DNA of 64,000 nucleotides from Nitrospirota bacterium (lineage in GTDB: Bacteria > Nitrospirota > UBA9217), in assembly GCA_021814615.1 (NCBI GenBank), contig JAKAHZ010000002.1, forward strand, positions 18,281-82,280. Reading direction: 5' to 3'. Positions 18,493 to 29,675 of this stretch are shown here, in pieces. Below the pieces are notes generated by a model that had not been told where the DNA came from, searched no databases, and was given only the letters and a program-made list of their open reading frames with translations. The position numbers and the translations under genes were made by a program. The stretch's first letter is position 1, and each line of letters begins with the position of its first letter.

Positions 18493-19428
18493 ATGAGCGA
18501 ATTCGACCCTTCGAAGATCAGGACCTATTCCCTCAAGGACCGGCCGAGCAAGGTGCGCATCAACGAACTTGCAACGCCGCACCGCAGGGGGGGAAGCTTC
18601 CGCGGCTTTATCGATTCCCTCCCGGACATCCTTGCCGCAAAACACCTGAAAGATGTCGCCGCGGCGGTTGTGCAGGCGCGGAAGGACGGGCGGCCGGTCA
18701 TGTTCGGCATGGGCGCCCATGCCATCAAGGTCGGCCTGAATCCCGTGATCATCGACCTCCTGGAGCGGCGCATTCTGACCAGCCTCCACCTGAACGGCGC
18801 CGGCGTGATCCATGATTTCGAACTTGCCTTCATCGGCCAGACGTCCGAGGATGTGGACAAGGAGATCCTCACCGGCGCCTTCGGCATGGCCGAGGAGACC
18901 GGAAGCATGATCAACGGGGCGGTGAAGGCCGGCGCGGCCAGGGGCCTGGGGATCGGGAAATCGGTGGGAACGATGATCCAGGAAGGATCCTTCCCCTATC
19001 GGGACAAGAGCCTGCTGGCGGCATGCAGCCGGCTGAACGTGCCGGTCACCGTCCATGTTGCCATCGGCACCGACATCATCCACATGCATCCCTCCTTCGA
19101 CGGCAGGGCAACCGGCGAGGCGGCGCAGACCGATTTTCGCGCCTTCTGCTCCCTTGTCGCGGACCTGGAGGGCGGCGTGTACATCAACCTCGGTTCGGCG
19201 GTCCTGCTTCCCGAGATCTTCCTCAAAGCAGTGACCCTCTGCCGGAACCTCGGTCATAGGCTGCAGCACTTCACCACCGTGAATATGGATTTCATCCAGC
19301 ATTACCGGCCGAACACCAATGTCGTGCGCCGGCCCACGCTCGGCGGAGGCAAAGGTTTCGCCCTCACCGGCCACCACGAGATCCTTCTTCCGCTCCTGGC
19401 AGCAACGGTCATCGAGCTGTCGGAATAA
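18493..19428 (+). CDS. Conserved protein, deoxyhypusine synthase-like (family assignment tentative)
   Basis: Starts 2 bp after the gmhA-like stop; 'VMFGMGAHAIKVGLNPVIIDLLERRILTSLHLNGAGVIHDFELAFIGQTSEDV' reminiscent of the DHS-like superfamily. Confidence 0.5.
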   Translation: MSEFDPSKIRTYSLKDRPSKVRINELATPHRRGGSFRGFIDSLPDILAAKHLKDVAAAVVQARKDGRPVMFGMGAHAIKVGLNPVIIDLLERRILTSLHLNGAGVIHDFELAFIGQTSEDVDKEILTGAFGMAEETGSMINGAVKAGAARGLGIGKSVGTMIQEGSFPYRDKSLLAACSRLNVPVTVHVAIGTDIIHMHPSFDGRATGEAAQTDFRAFCSLVADLEGGVYINLGSAVLLPEIFLKAVTLCRNLGHRLQHFTTVNMDFIQHYRPNTNVVRRPTLGGGKGFALTGHHEILLPLLAATVIELSE

Positions 19429-19618
19429 CCATCTCCCCAAGACATTTCCGGGATTGTGACGAGGTAACCGCAAGAACGGCGCGGCATTGCCGCCGACGTG
19501 ACGGGTTCATGCGGTGACGCGCCTGCGCGCGGCGCGAAGGGAACAGCTCAATCGCAGAATGGGCTGAAGAATGCGCAGGGAAGGAGGCGAGCTTCTCGGC
19601 CTGCCCGCCTGCGGCTGG

Positions 19619-20719
<1,101 letters not shown>

Positions 20720-21589
20720 TCATCCGTTCCGCCGGTGCACCGTGGAAATGATCCGCCGGAGCGGCAGATCGAAGCCGTGGATGCTCTCGGAATGCCCGAG
20801 GAAGAGATAGCCGTCGGGCCGGAGCACCCGGCAGAAACGGCCGAGCAGCCGCTCCTGGATCGCCCGGTCAAAATAGATGATCACGTTCCTGCAGAATATG
20901 GCATCGAACGGCTCTGTCGCCGTGATGCCTTCCTCCATCAGGTTCAGACGCCGGAACTGCACCTGCGACCGCAGGGACGGCACGATGCGAACGATGTTCT
21001 TCGCGGGGTCCTTGCTCCGGAGGAGATACTTTTTCTTGAGTTCCAAGGGAACGCCGGCAACGCGGTCCGCATCGTAGACGGCTTCCTTTGCGCGGTCGAG
21101 GACCTTCGTCGAAATGTCCGTCGCCAGGATGGAGAAGCGAAAACCGGGGTGCCGTTCGGCGTATTCCGTCAGGACCATGGCCAGGGTGTACGGTTCTTCG
21201 CCCGTGGAGCACCCGGCGCTCCAGACCAGAAAGGGATGTTCGTCCCCCGTTCCCGGCCCGTGGTCCTCCAGGAACTCGGGCAGGATGGTCTGCTCGAGGT
21301 ACTGGAAGTGCGTCGGCTCCCGGAAGAAGTCGGTCTTGTTCGTCGTGACCGCGTTGAGCATGTGCACCAGCTCGTCGCGGCCGTCCTCTCCCGTCAGCCG
21401 TTCGAAATACTCGCCGAAGGAATCGATGCCGAGCGTCCGGAGCCGCTTTGCCAGCCTGGCCTCCAGCATCACTTTCTTGCTTTGCGGCATCTTGATGCCG
21501 CACTGGCTGCTGATGAACTCGCTGTAGCGGCTGAACTCGGCCTGCGTCATCGGCTTGACCGGATGGACGGAAAATCCCCTTTGTTCCAT
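20720..21589 (-). CDS. cheR: Chemotaxis protein methyltransferase CheR
   Basis: 'VWSAGCSTGEEPYTLAMVL', 'FDAIFCRNVIIYFDRAIQERLL', 'YLFLGHSESI'. Confidence 0.95.
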   Translation of the reverse strand: MEQRGFSVHPVKPMTQAEFSRYSEFISSQCGIKMPQSKKVMLEARLAKRLRTLGIDSFGEYFERLTGEDGRDELVHMLNAVTTNKTDFFREPTHFQYLEQTILPEFLEDHGPGTGDEHPFLVWSAGCSTGEEPYTLAMVLTEYAERHPGFRFSILATDISTKVLDRAKEAVYDADRVAGVPLELKKKYLLRSKDPAKNIVRIVPSLRSQVQFRRLNLMEEGITATEPFDAIFCRNVIIYFDRAIQERLLGRFCRVLRPDGYLFLGHSESIHGFDLPLRRIISTVHRRNG

Positions 21590-21608
21590 ATCGTCGCCGG
21601 ACCCGCCG

Positions 21609-22106
21609 CTACGAGGCGCTCGCCGCCGTCTCGCCGGCCTGCACCAGGGCCAGCTCGTCCGCGGAGAACACCCGGTCGACATCGAGGATGATGATGAACC
21701 GGTCGTCCCGCTTCCCCATGCCCTTGATGAACTCGGTCCGGAGCTTCGTCCCGATCCGGGGCGGCGCGGAGATGCTCGCGGCGTCGAGCTCGATCACCTC
21801 CTGCACCGAATCGGCGAGCGCCCCCAGAATGGTCGTGTCGTCATCCACCGTCACTTCCGTGATGATCACGCAGGTGTTCACCGTTTTCTCGGTCATGGTC
21901 AGGCCGAACTTGAGCCGGAGGTCAACCACCGGCACCACGCTCCCGCGGAGATTGATGACGCCCCGCATGAAATCCGGCGTGCGCGGCACCTTGGTCACCG
22001 TGGTGAAATCCAGCACCTCGCGCACCTTGCCGATGTCCAGGGCATAGACCTCGTCGGAGAGTTTGAAGGTCAGATATTGTGTCGTCATGGTTTCCGTTAC
22101 GGCCAT
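21609..22106 (-). CDS. cheW: Chemotaxis scaffold protein CheW
   Basis: 'QYLTFKLSDEVYALDIGKVREVL', 'PDFMRGVINLRGSVVPVVDLRLKFG'. Confidence 0.95.
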   Translation of the reverse strand: MAVTETMTTQYLTFKLSDEVYALDIGKVREVLDFTTVTKVPRTPDFMRGVINLRGSVVPVVDLRLKFGLTMTEKTVNTCVIITEVTVDDDTTILGALADSVQEVIELDAASISAPPRIGTKLRTEFIKGMGKRDDRFIIILDVDRVFSADELALVQAGETAASAS

Positions 22107-22211
22107 GGAAGCCTCCTGGTGAGGCAGGAGACAGGAGTCAGAAGTCAGTAGTCAGAAGAATTATTCGGCCTTCTCCTGGCTCCTGGATTCTGTATTCGGT
22201 CTCCTGTCTTT

Positions 22212-23918
22212 TTAGAACTTCTCAAACTCCTTGTCCTTGGCATCGCCCTTTGGGGCGGACTTGCCCATGTCAAGATGCACGCCCTTTGCGGCGGGCTCGG
22301 TCTTAGAATGGAGATGGGCCACATGGACCTTCGATGCCGCAGGCAGAGCCTTTCTCTGAACCTCGCGGAACGCCTTCCGGTCGAGCCGATCACCCCCGGC
22401 CCCGGTCTTGAAGAAGGCGACCGTGGTCTGGAGCTGGTCCGCCTGGGAGGAAAGTTCCTCTGCCGTGGAGGCCATCTCCTCCGCGGCGCCGGCGTTCTGC
22501 TGCACCACCTGGTTCAGCTGCTGGATCGCGCCGTTGATCTGGTCCGCACCCGATGCCTGTTCCTTGGACGACGCGCTGATCTCCTGCACCAGTTCCGAAG
22601 TCTTCTGGATATCCGGCACCAGCTTGGCCAGCATGGCGCCCGCCCGCTCGGCCACTTCCACGCTCGAGCCCGAGAGCTGGCTGATCTCCGCCGCAGCGGT
22701 CTGGCTCCGCTCCGCGAGCTTCCGCACTTCCGCGGCGACCACGGCGAAGCCCTTCCCGTGCTCGCCCGCCCGGGCAGCCTCGATCGCCGCGTTCAGGGCC
22801 AGGAGGTTGGTCTGGCGCGCGATCTCCTCGATGATGCCGATCTTCTCGGCGATCTGCTTCATGGCGACCACCGCGTCCGTCACCGCCCTGCCGCTCTCCT
22901 GCGCGTCGGCAGCCGATTTCTGCGCGATTTTCTCGGTCTGCATGGAGTTGTCGGCGTTCTGCCGGATCGTGGCATTCATCTCCTCAATCGACGACGATGC
23001 CTCTTCTGTGGACGCTGCCTGCTCCGTGGTACCCTGGGACATCTGCTGCGCGCCCGCAGAGAGCTGCTCGCTGCCCGAGGCCACGTTGTCCGCGGCGGTC
23101 TTCACATCGGCGACCACGGTCCGCAGCCGCTCCACCATGCCCTTCATGGTCATGAGCAGCTGGCCCAGTTCATCCTTGCCCCAGGCCGACACTTCCACGG
23201 TCAGGTCGCCGTTCGCCAGCTTGTCCGCGATATTCATGCCCTTCTGGAGCGGCAGCGTGATGGCCCGCGAAATGATCATGCTCGTCACGATGCTTAAGAC
23301 AAGTGCGGTCAACGTCAGGATCGCCATGATCCAGGTGGTTCGGCTCGTGATCCCTTCGATCAACGGCTGTTCTTCATCCATGCGCTTGTTCGCCGCGTCG
23401 GCAAGCTCCTGTGCGGTTTTCTCGAGTTTGTGAATCGATTCCTTGTATTCATTGATCGCAGCATTGCCGTCTTGCGGCGTCGTGATCTTCTGGGTCTGGA
23501 CCATGCCGAACACCTTGGCCATGCCGTTGGCATAGCTGTCCAGTTCCGCGCGCATCGTCCGGACCGCATCGGTATCCTCTTTCTTCTGGTCAGTGTATTC
23601 CGCTGCCTTTTCGATGTCGTTCAGCCGCGCGGTCAGATGCTCTTTCTGCTCGTTCCAGTCCTTCCAGTATCCCTGCTCCTTTTCGGCGTTCCCAATGTTC
23701 AGGAAGAGGTCTTTTTCAAAGCGCCTCAGACCGAGCACGTTCGCCCGGGCGCGCGCGGCATGCTCCGCAACGGTTGCATCGCCCTGAAGCAGATGAATCG
23801 TCGTGCCCGAGATGGAATGGACACCCCAGTAGCCGAGCCCTCCCAGCAGCAGGAGAAAGACCAGCAAAACACCGAACCCGATTCCCAGCTTCATTCCCAC
23901 TTTCAAGTTCGAAAGCAT
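22212..23918 (-). CDS. Methyl-accepting chemotaxis protein
   Basis: N-terminal TM/4HB-like sensor, HAMP, '[43 protein letters not shown]' hairpin tip. Confidence 0.95.
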   Translation of the reverse strand: MLSNLKVGMKLGIGFGVLLVFLLLLGGLGYWGVHSISGTTIHLLQGDATVAEHAARARANVLGLRRFEKDLFLNIGNAEKEQGYWKDWNEQKEHLTARLNDIEKAAEYTDQKKEDTDAVRTMRAELDSYANGMAKVFGMVQTQKITTPQDGNAAINEYKESIHKLEKTAQELADAANKRMDEEQPLIEGITSRTTWIMAILTLTALVLSIVTSMIISRAITLPLQKGMNIADKLANGDLTVEVSAWGKDELGQLLMTMKGMVERLRTVVADVKTAADNVASGSEQLSAGAQQMSQGTTEQAASTEEASSSIEEMNATIRQNADNSMQTEKIAQKSAADAQESGRAVTDAVVAMKQIAEKIGIIEEIARQTNLLALNAAIEAARAGEHGKGFAVVAAEVRKLAERSQTAAAEISQLSGSSVEVAERAGAMLAKLVPDIQKTSELVQEISASSKEQASGADQINGAIQQLNQVVQQNAGAAEEMASTAEELSSQADQLQTTVAFFKTGAGGDRLDRKAFREVQRKALPAASKVHVAHLHSKTEPAAKGVHLDMGKSAPKGDAKDKEFEKF

Positions 23919-24002
23919 GGCCAGCTACCTCCTTCGGTATGAGTGCCTCCCCTCACGCACAGGTTGATGATGCTCTTCCTTCGATCCCTTCGTCGTGCGG
24001 GA

Positions 24003-26138
24003 TCATGCGATGCCCGTCTCCTCCCGCTCCACGCCCTGCACCAGCTTCGGCACGTCGAGGATCAGCGCCACGCTGCCGTCGCCCAGGATCGTTGCGCCCG
24101 ACAGCCCCTCCACGCCCTTGTACATCTTTCCGAGGCTCTTGATCACCGTCTGATGCCCGCCGACGATATGGTCCACCACGAAACCGACGCGCAGGGCGTC
24201 CACCTTCACAATCACCACCTGTTCGATGGGCGGCCGCGCTCCCTCCACGGCGAACCGGTCGCGCAGCAGAATATAGGGAACGAGTTCGCCGCGCACCGGG
24301 AGGAGCGTGCGGCCGCTGGCGGACCGCTCCTCCGACGCCTTGAGCTCCACGCACTCATCGACAAGCGAGAGCGGGAACACGAAGTATCCACCGCCGATCT
24401 TGGTGAGGAACCCGTCGATGATGGCGAGGGTCAACGGCAGGGAAAGGGTGATCGTGGTCCCGGCACCCCGCGTGCTTTCGATGTCGATCGTGCCGCGCAG
24501 GGCGTCGATGGCCTGCTTCACCACGTCCATGCCCACGCCCCGGCCCGACACATCGGTCACCTGGCTGGCGGTGGAGAACCCCGGCAGCAGGACCAGCGAG
24601 AAGAGCTCCTTTTCGCTCAGGGAATCCTCGGGCGTGATCAGCTCCTTTTCGAGCGCCTTCTTTCTGATGGAGTCGGTGTTCATGCCACCGCCGTCGTCGC
24701 TGATGGTGATCAGCACGTGGGCGCCGGAATGCACCGCCGAGAGGTGAATGGTCCCGTGCCGCGGCTTGCCTGCCGCGACGCGGTCGCCGGGCATCTCGAT
24801 GCCGTGGTCGATGCAGTTGCGGATCAGGTGCACGAGCGGATCGTGCAGCTTCTCGATCACCGTCTTGTCCAGCTCCGTCTCCGTGCCTTCCATGACCAGC
24901 TCGACCGCCTTGCCCAGGTTCTGCGAAAGGTCCCGGGCAACGCGCTTGAACTTGTTGAAGATCGTCCCGATGGGCAGCATGCGGATGCTCATCGTGTTGT
25001 CGCGAAGCTCGGCGGTGAGACGCTCCACTTCCTCGGCGATGGAGATGAAGGTCCCGTCGTTGGCGATCAGGGATGCCTGGCTCAGCCTCGCCTGGACCGT
25101 CACCAGTTCTCCCACAAGGTCCACGAGCTTGTCCAGTTTGGGCGACGCGACCCGGATGCTGGACATCTCCTCGGTCTTCTGGCGCTCGCGCCTCAGCTCG
25201 CGCACATGCTGCTGCTCCGTGAGCGCGGTCTCGACCTGATCGTGCTGCACCAGGCCCTTTTCGACGAGAACCTCGCCGATCTTCTTCTGCCCCACGTTGA
25301 GCCCTTTGATGTCCTCGGGCCGGAGGTCGCCGCGCTCGACCAGGATATCGCCGAGCCGCTGGGCTTCCTCGCCGCCCGAAAGCAGCGCGTCCACGTCGAA
25401 CTGCTCGATCTTTACCTCGCTCACATCCTCGACGAAGATGAAGACGTCCTTGATCGCATCCAGTCCGCGGTCCGTGGTCAGGATGATGTCCCAGTAGACG
25501 TAGCACTGCTCCGCCTCGAGTCCGTCGAGGCCGGGGATCTCGTTCAGCTGCGCCACGATCTTGCAGGAGCCGAGTCCGCGCAGCTCTTCCAGCACCCGCC
25601 CCGGATCGGTGCCGAGCTGGAAGATATTGTGGGCCGGCCGGAACCGGATGCGGTAGGTCGCCTGCATCCGGACCTCCGGGACCACCACGACCGGCGGCGC
25701 GGGTTTCGGCTTTTTGGATTTGCCAACATAGCCCGCCGGCAGGAACCGCCTCAGCTGAACGGCGACCTGTTCCGTGGCGTCGTCCTGCGCATCTCCCAGG
25801 TTGTAATGCCGGTTGAAGAGCGCGGTGATCTGGTCGCGCGCCGCGAGCGTGGCATTGATGATCTCCTTCGTCACTGCCAGCTGGTCGTTCCGGATAGCGT
25901 CGTAGACCGCCTCGACTTCGTGGGCGAAATTGGATATGTCTTCGAAGCCGCAGGCCCCGCCCGATCCCTTGATGGTGTGCAGCGCCCGGAACACGCGGCC
26001 GATCAGGTCCTTGTCCTGCGGCGACTGGTCGAGGGCGAGCAGCGCGCTCTCGAGTTCGGCCACGAGCTCATAGGCCTCGGCCTTGAACATCTCCCTGAGC
26101 ACATTCAGGTCAAAACCGTCATTCAGATCGTCGCTCAT
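24003..26138 (-). CDS. cheA: Chemotaxis histidine kinase CheA with MshEN-like linker repeats
   Basis: HPt 'RALHTIKGSGGACGFEDI', HATPase 'HLIRNCIDHGIE', CheW-like C-term; insert 'RLGDILVERGDLRPEDIKGLNVGQKKIGEVLVEKGLVQHDQVETALTEQ'. Confidence 0.95.
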   Translation of the reverse strand: MSDDLNDGFDLNVLREMFKAEAYELVAELESALLALDQSPQDKDLIGRVFRALHTIKGSGGACGFEDISNFAHEVEAVYDAIRNDQLAVTKEIINATLAARDQITALFNRHYNLGDAQDDATEQVAVQLRRFLPAGYVGKSKKPKPAPPVVVVPEVRMQATYRIRFRPAHNIFQLGTDPGRVLEELRGLGSCKIVAQLNEIPGLDGLEAEQCYVYWDIILTTDRGLDAIKDVFIFVEDVSEVKIEQFDVDALLSGGEEAQRLGDILVERGDLRPEDIKGLNVGQKKIGEVLVEKGLVQHDQVETALTEQQHVRELRRERQKTEEMSSIRVASPKLDKLVDLVGELVTVQARLSQASLIANDGTFISIAEEVERLTAELRDNTMSIRMLPIGTIFNKFKRVARDLSQNLGKAVELVMEGTETELDKTVIEKLHDPLVHLIRNCIDHGIEMPGDRVAAGKPRHGTIHLSAVHSGAHVLITISDDGGGMNTDSIRKKALEKELITPEDSLSEKELFSLVLLPGFSTASQVTDVSGRGVGMDVVKQAIDALRGTIDIESTRGAGTTITLSLPLTLAIIDGFLTKIGGGYFVFPLSLVDECVELKASEERSASGRTLLPVRGELVPYILLRDRFAVEGARPPIEQVVIVKVDALRVGFVVDHIVGGHQTVIKSLGKMYKGVEGLSGATILGDGSVALILDVPKLVQGVEREETGIA

Positions 26139-26151
26139 ACGCCCCCGTCCC

Positions 26152-26502
26152 CTAGTGCGCGCCCTGCTTGCAGAGCCAGAAGCACGTGGTTCGCGTCGTT
26201 TCCCGGCATCCCACGTGCCGGGTGAACCCCATCTGGCCGATCAGCCGGACCAGCGGCTCCTGATCCAGTCCCTTGACGACCAGCTTCTTGCCGTGGTCGG
26301 CTGCGGAGCGGTGCGCAGAACAGAGGAGCTGCAGCACCGTCAGGTCCGCGTCCCCGATCGCCTCGAAGGTCAGCTCGACCTCTCCCGCCTGCTGAAAAGC
26401 GGACAGCAGGACCTGCTTCAGCGATGCCGCCTCCGCCACGGTCGCCGCCCCGCTCACGGAAATGATCTCGCGATCGCCGTTCCGATGCTGCTTGATGTTC
26501 AC
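26152..26502 (-). CDS. STAS-domain protein in chemotaxis operon
   Basis: 'ISVSGAATVAEAASLKQVLLSAFQQAGEVELTFEAIGDADLTVLQLLCSAHRSA'. Confidence 0.82.
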   Translation of the reverse strand: MNIKQHRNGDREIISVSGAATVAEAASLKQVLLSAFQQAGEVELTFEAIGDADLTVLQLLCSAHRSAADHGKKLVVKGLDQEPLVRLIGQMGFTRHVGCRETTRTTCFWLCKQGAH

Positions 26503-26511
26503 CTCTACCTC

Positions 26512-26877
26512 CTACGCCAGGAAGCGCCGCACCACATCGAGGATCTGCTCGGCGGAAAAGGGCTTCACGATCCAGCCGCTCGCTCCGGCTGCGCGGCCTT
26601 CCCGCTTCTTCGCGTCCTGCACTTCCGTGGTCAGCATGATAATGGGAGTGAATTTGTAGTCCGTCATGCCCCGGAGCATGCGGATGAACTCGATGCCGTC
26701 CGTCTCGGGCATGTTGAGATCGGTAATGACGAGGTCGAATTTGCGGCTGGAGAGAAGCGACAACGCCTCTTTCGGGCCCGATGCCGTAACCACATCGTAC
26801 CCCGAGCCCTTGACAGCCAGGGTTACGAGCTGCCGGATCGCGGCGGAATCGTCAACAACCAGGAACGCCTTATCCAT
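26512..26877 (-). CDS. cheY: CheY-like response regulator
   Basis: 'AFLVVDDSAAIRQLVTLAV...DLVITDLNMPETDGIEF...GWIVKPF'. Confidence 0.93.
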   Translation of the reverse strand: MDKAFLVVDDSAAIRQLVTLAVKGSGYDVVTASGPKEALSLLSSRKFDLVITDLNMPETDGIEFIRMLRGMTDYKFTPIIMLTTEVQDAKKREGRAAGASGWIVKPFSAEQILDVVRRFLA

Positions 26878-27251
26878 GCATCTTATCCTTCCTGCCGAGA
26901 GATTCGGCAACCGCTTCCTGCGTGCATCTGCTGCCTGCCGGCAACGGACCGATGGCCGGCCGGCGTGAGGGTTCCTGCCGCGAATGGTCCTGCCCGATGG
27001 GCGCTCAGAAAGATCGGGGATTGTACTACCTTCGACCGGGTTGACTGCGTACCTCAGCGCGCGCGTAGGATCTTCAGGGACTGTGACTCCTATTATAGCG
27101 AACAATTGCAGAGGCGCTATGCTTTTTTTCCATCCTGTCGGGAAAGCTGGGGAACCGTGATTTTTGAATAACAAGAGGTTACGCGGGGGAAACGGACGGT
27201 TGTCGCGGAAGGGAACAGCTGGTCCTTGGGGGGCGCGGCGAACTCCCCGTC

Positions 27252-28049
27252 TTACGCGGGAAGTTCGCCCATCGGCACGAACAGAACGGGCCACCGGAGC
27301 CGTTCCGGCTCATCCTGAAGCATTGCCGAAGCTTTTGCCAGCTCCGACGGCGTTGCGCTTCCTGTGGGCAGAAGAACGAGCGACACCGTTTCGTCGGCGG
27401 CGGCACGCAGGATCTCTTCATCGGGATATCCGGCTCGCTGCAGCGTTTTCGCTTCGATGCCCCGGGCTCGGAGCGTCTTTTGCAGAGCAAGAACGGCGTC
27501 GGTAATCCGCTCCTGCACGCGGCCGAGCTCTTCGCGCTCGGCGGGGCTGTAGAGATGAACGGGAACGATCCCGAGCACGAGCACCGTTGATCCCGTTGCC
27601 TTGGCTTCCTGCTCGATCAGATCGATTTCCGCGGCAGGCGTTCCTGCGCTGTCCACAGGCGCCAGGATCGTGCCGGGGATCACCGCGACCGGCCGGTCGG
27701 ACATGCGCGACACTGCTTTGTACTGGGGAGTGACCAGCACGAGATCCGGTTTGAGCGTTGCCGACTGGCCGAGAATGGCGGAAAGGGGATCGCCCTCTGC
27801 TGAAAGAAAACGGACCTCGAATCCCCCGGCCTGCTCGGACACGATACTCCTTGCCTCGGCCTGGAACCGGGAGAACTCGGCCCGGGCCATTTCCTCTGCC
27901 CTCGGCCCGGCATCGTAATCGATAAACAGCGAAGGGTCGAACACCTGCAGGACCGTAATGTCGCCGCCACGGTCCTGCACCTTGCTCATGCCGTAGCGCA
28001 AGGCTTTCTTGGCGTGAAGTGTTCCGTCATATGCGATCAAGAGTTTCAT
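27252..28049 (-). CDS. Tandem universal stress protein-like protein
   Basis: 'MKLLIAYDGTLHAKKALRYGMSKVQDRGGDITVLQVFDPS', second half 'VLVLGIVPVHLYSP...'; paralogous to 28901..29329. Confidence 0.75.
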   Translation of the reverse strand: MKLLIAYDGTLHAKKALRYGMSKVQDRGGDITVLQVFDPSLFIDYDAGPRAEEMARAEFSRFQAEARSIVSEQAGGFEVRFLSAEGDPLSAILGQSATLKPDLVLVTPQYKAVSRMSDRPVAVIPGTILAPVDSAGTPAAEIDLIEQEAKATGSTVLVLGIVPVHLYSPAEREELGRVQERITDAVLALQKTLRARGIEAKTLQRAGYPDEEILRAAADETVSLVLLPTGSATPSELAKASAMLQDEPERLRWPVLFVPMGELPA

Positions 28050-28639
28050 GGCGCTCTTCCTTTAATATAATATCAATTAATTACCGCAACATCTTCAGAC
28101 AGCGCTGCAGGATATTGTTGCATCTTATCTTTTTAAATAAAAGTTAAATAAAAGCGAAATCAATATGTTAGCCATGGCACAGCGCTTGCTTTACCACTTG
28201 TTAGTCATTCATCTCCGGTGCAAGGGAGCGAACCCATGAACCTGTCGATCAGCATCCTGCATCAGGCAGTCTGCATGTTCGGAATCCTGTTCACGCTGGC
28301 TGCCCTTCAGCCCGAGGCTGCTCTTTCGGCAGCCAGGCCTTTTCTTTCCCTCTGGCTCGCCTTCAAACGGTACCGACAATCGCTTGCCGTCAGATTCAAA
28401 AGCAACCGGTCCGAACGTTTCTGGGAGATCGATATGACCAAGTTCGAACCATGATGTTTCCGTACATCGTCGATAGAGTTTATACTGATTGCCGCAAGCT
28501 TTAAAGGGGCGCGAAAAAATTCGTTCAGAATACATCCGATTGCTGACCTTGATCCCGACTTCCTCGCGAGCTTCACTCCTTCGCGGTAAACAGTTTCCTT
28601 CTCCGTAAAAAATACCATCATAATGACCATGAACCTGCA

Positions 28640-28855
28640 CTAGGACAACTTCGAAACCTCGTAGAGCATGTACAGCAAGAGACTGAAGGGTCCGATGGTC
28701 ACCACAAGCGATGCGGTGGCGCTCAAGAACTTTCGGTACAGGTCCGCTCTTCCCATTGCCCCCGGCATCATCACCGATCCCAGGAACAGCAGCTGCAGCG
28801 CAAGCGCAAACCCGGAACTATGAAACAGGTACTCTAACTCCATGCCTTCCTCCAA
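28640..28855 (-). CDS. Small two-TM membrane protein
   Basis: 'MEEGMELEYLFHSSGFALALQLLFLGSVMMPGAMGRADLYRKFLSATASLVVTIGPFSLLLYMLYEVSKLS'; RBS-like GGAGGAA upstream. Confidence 0.5.
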   Translation of the reverse strand: MEEGMELEYLFHSSGFALALQLLFLGSVMMPGAMGRADLYRKFLSATASLVVTIGPFSLLLYMLYEVSKLS

Positions 28856-28900
28856 AGGACAGCCCCTCCCGCAGGAAGGGCGTGATGGTCCGTCCGTTCA

Positions 28901-29329
28901 TTACATCGACTTCTTCGATACCGCCAGCGAGGCTACCTGCATCTTCGCCGTCTCGCTCTCCAGTTCGACGAACTGCCGATAATTGCCGATCACGGAGCGG
29001 AACTTCGGCGGGCAGAGCAACACATCGACCTTCTCGCTCTTCGCGAAATCGATGACCTGCTGTTCGGGGTCGCCTTCGGTGCTGTACAGGCTCGCCGGGA
29101 CGCCCTTCGCCGCGCCGGCGATGATCGCTTTCGCTTCATCGATGAACCGGCCCGCCTCGGCGCGCGCCGCGTTCCGCGCGTTCGGCGTTGCGTCATAATC
29201 CGCCATTGCCGAGCTGTCGAAGACATGCAGCGCCACGACCTCGCCGCCCTTTACCCGTGCCTTCTCGATCCCGTACGCCAGCGCTTCCTTTGCCTGCAGC
29301 GTTCCGTCGTATGCCACCATGATCTTCAT
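28901..29329 (-). CDS. Universal stress protein family protein
   Basis: 'MKIMVAYDGTLQAKEALAYGIEKARVKGGEVVALHVFDSS...VDVLLCPPKFRSVIGNY'. Confidence 0.78.
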   Translation of the reverse strand: MKIMVAYDGTLQAKEALAYGIEKARVKGGEVVALHVFDSSAMADYDATPNARNAARAEAGRFIDEAKAIIAGAAKGVPASLYSTEGDPEQQVIDFAKSEKVDVLLCPPKFRSVIGNYRQFVELESETAKMQVASLAVSKKSM

Positions 29330-29675
29330 TGTCTGCCTCCTTACGAGAGATTGGTTTGTTTGCTTTCTTGACCTCTCTTATAGCAGGAGGCGTGCCAAAA
29401 AAGGCAGCTGAAAAAACAAGGGGTTATAGCGCCGGCGCAGTGAAAAAACTGCGATAGAGCCTGCAAGGATATACTGCAGGATAAGCAAATGTTCTTGACC
29501 GGCAAAGCCATTTCCGATATTCTCGCGCTATCGGGAGACATTGCCCGGCAGTGCCTTCTTCATCAAGACTCTCCCGCAGCATGCAGAAGAACCCCGGAAA
29601 TCAAGAGACCGCGAGGTCACTGAACAGAAACAGATCAGGAACATATCAGAATCTGCGATCCTGGGGAGGTTCGCC

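Noticed and set aside
23943-26225. 760-aa plus-strand ORF
   Set aside because: Shadow of cheA; His/Asp/Arg/Gln-rich translation typical of antisense GC-rich frames
28209-28640. Overlapping small ORFs on both strands (78, 107 and 143 aa)
   Set aside because: No recognisable domain, no convincing RBS choice, conflicting frames; cannot decide which, if any, is real
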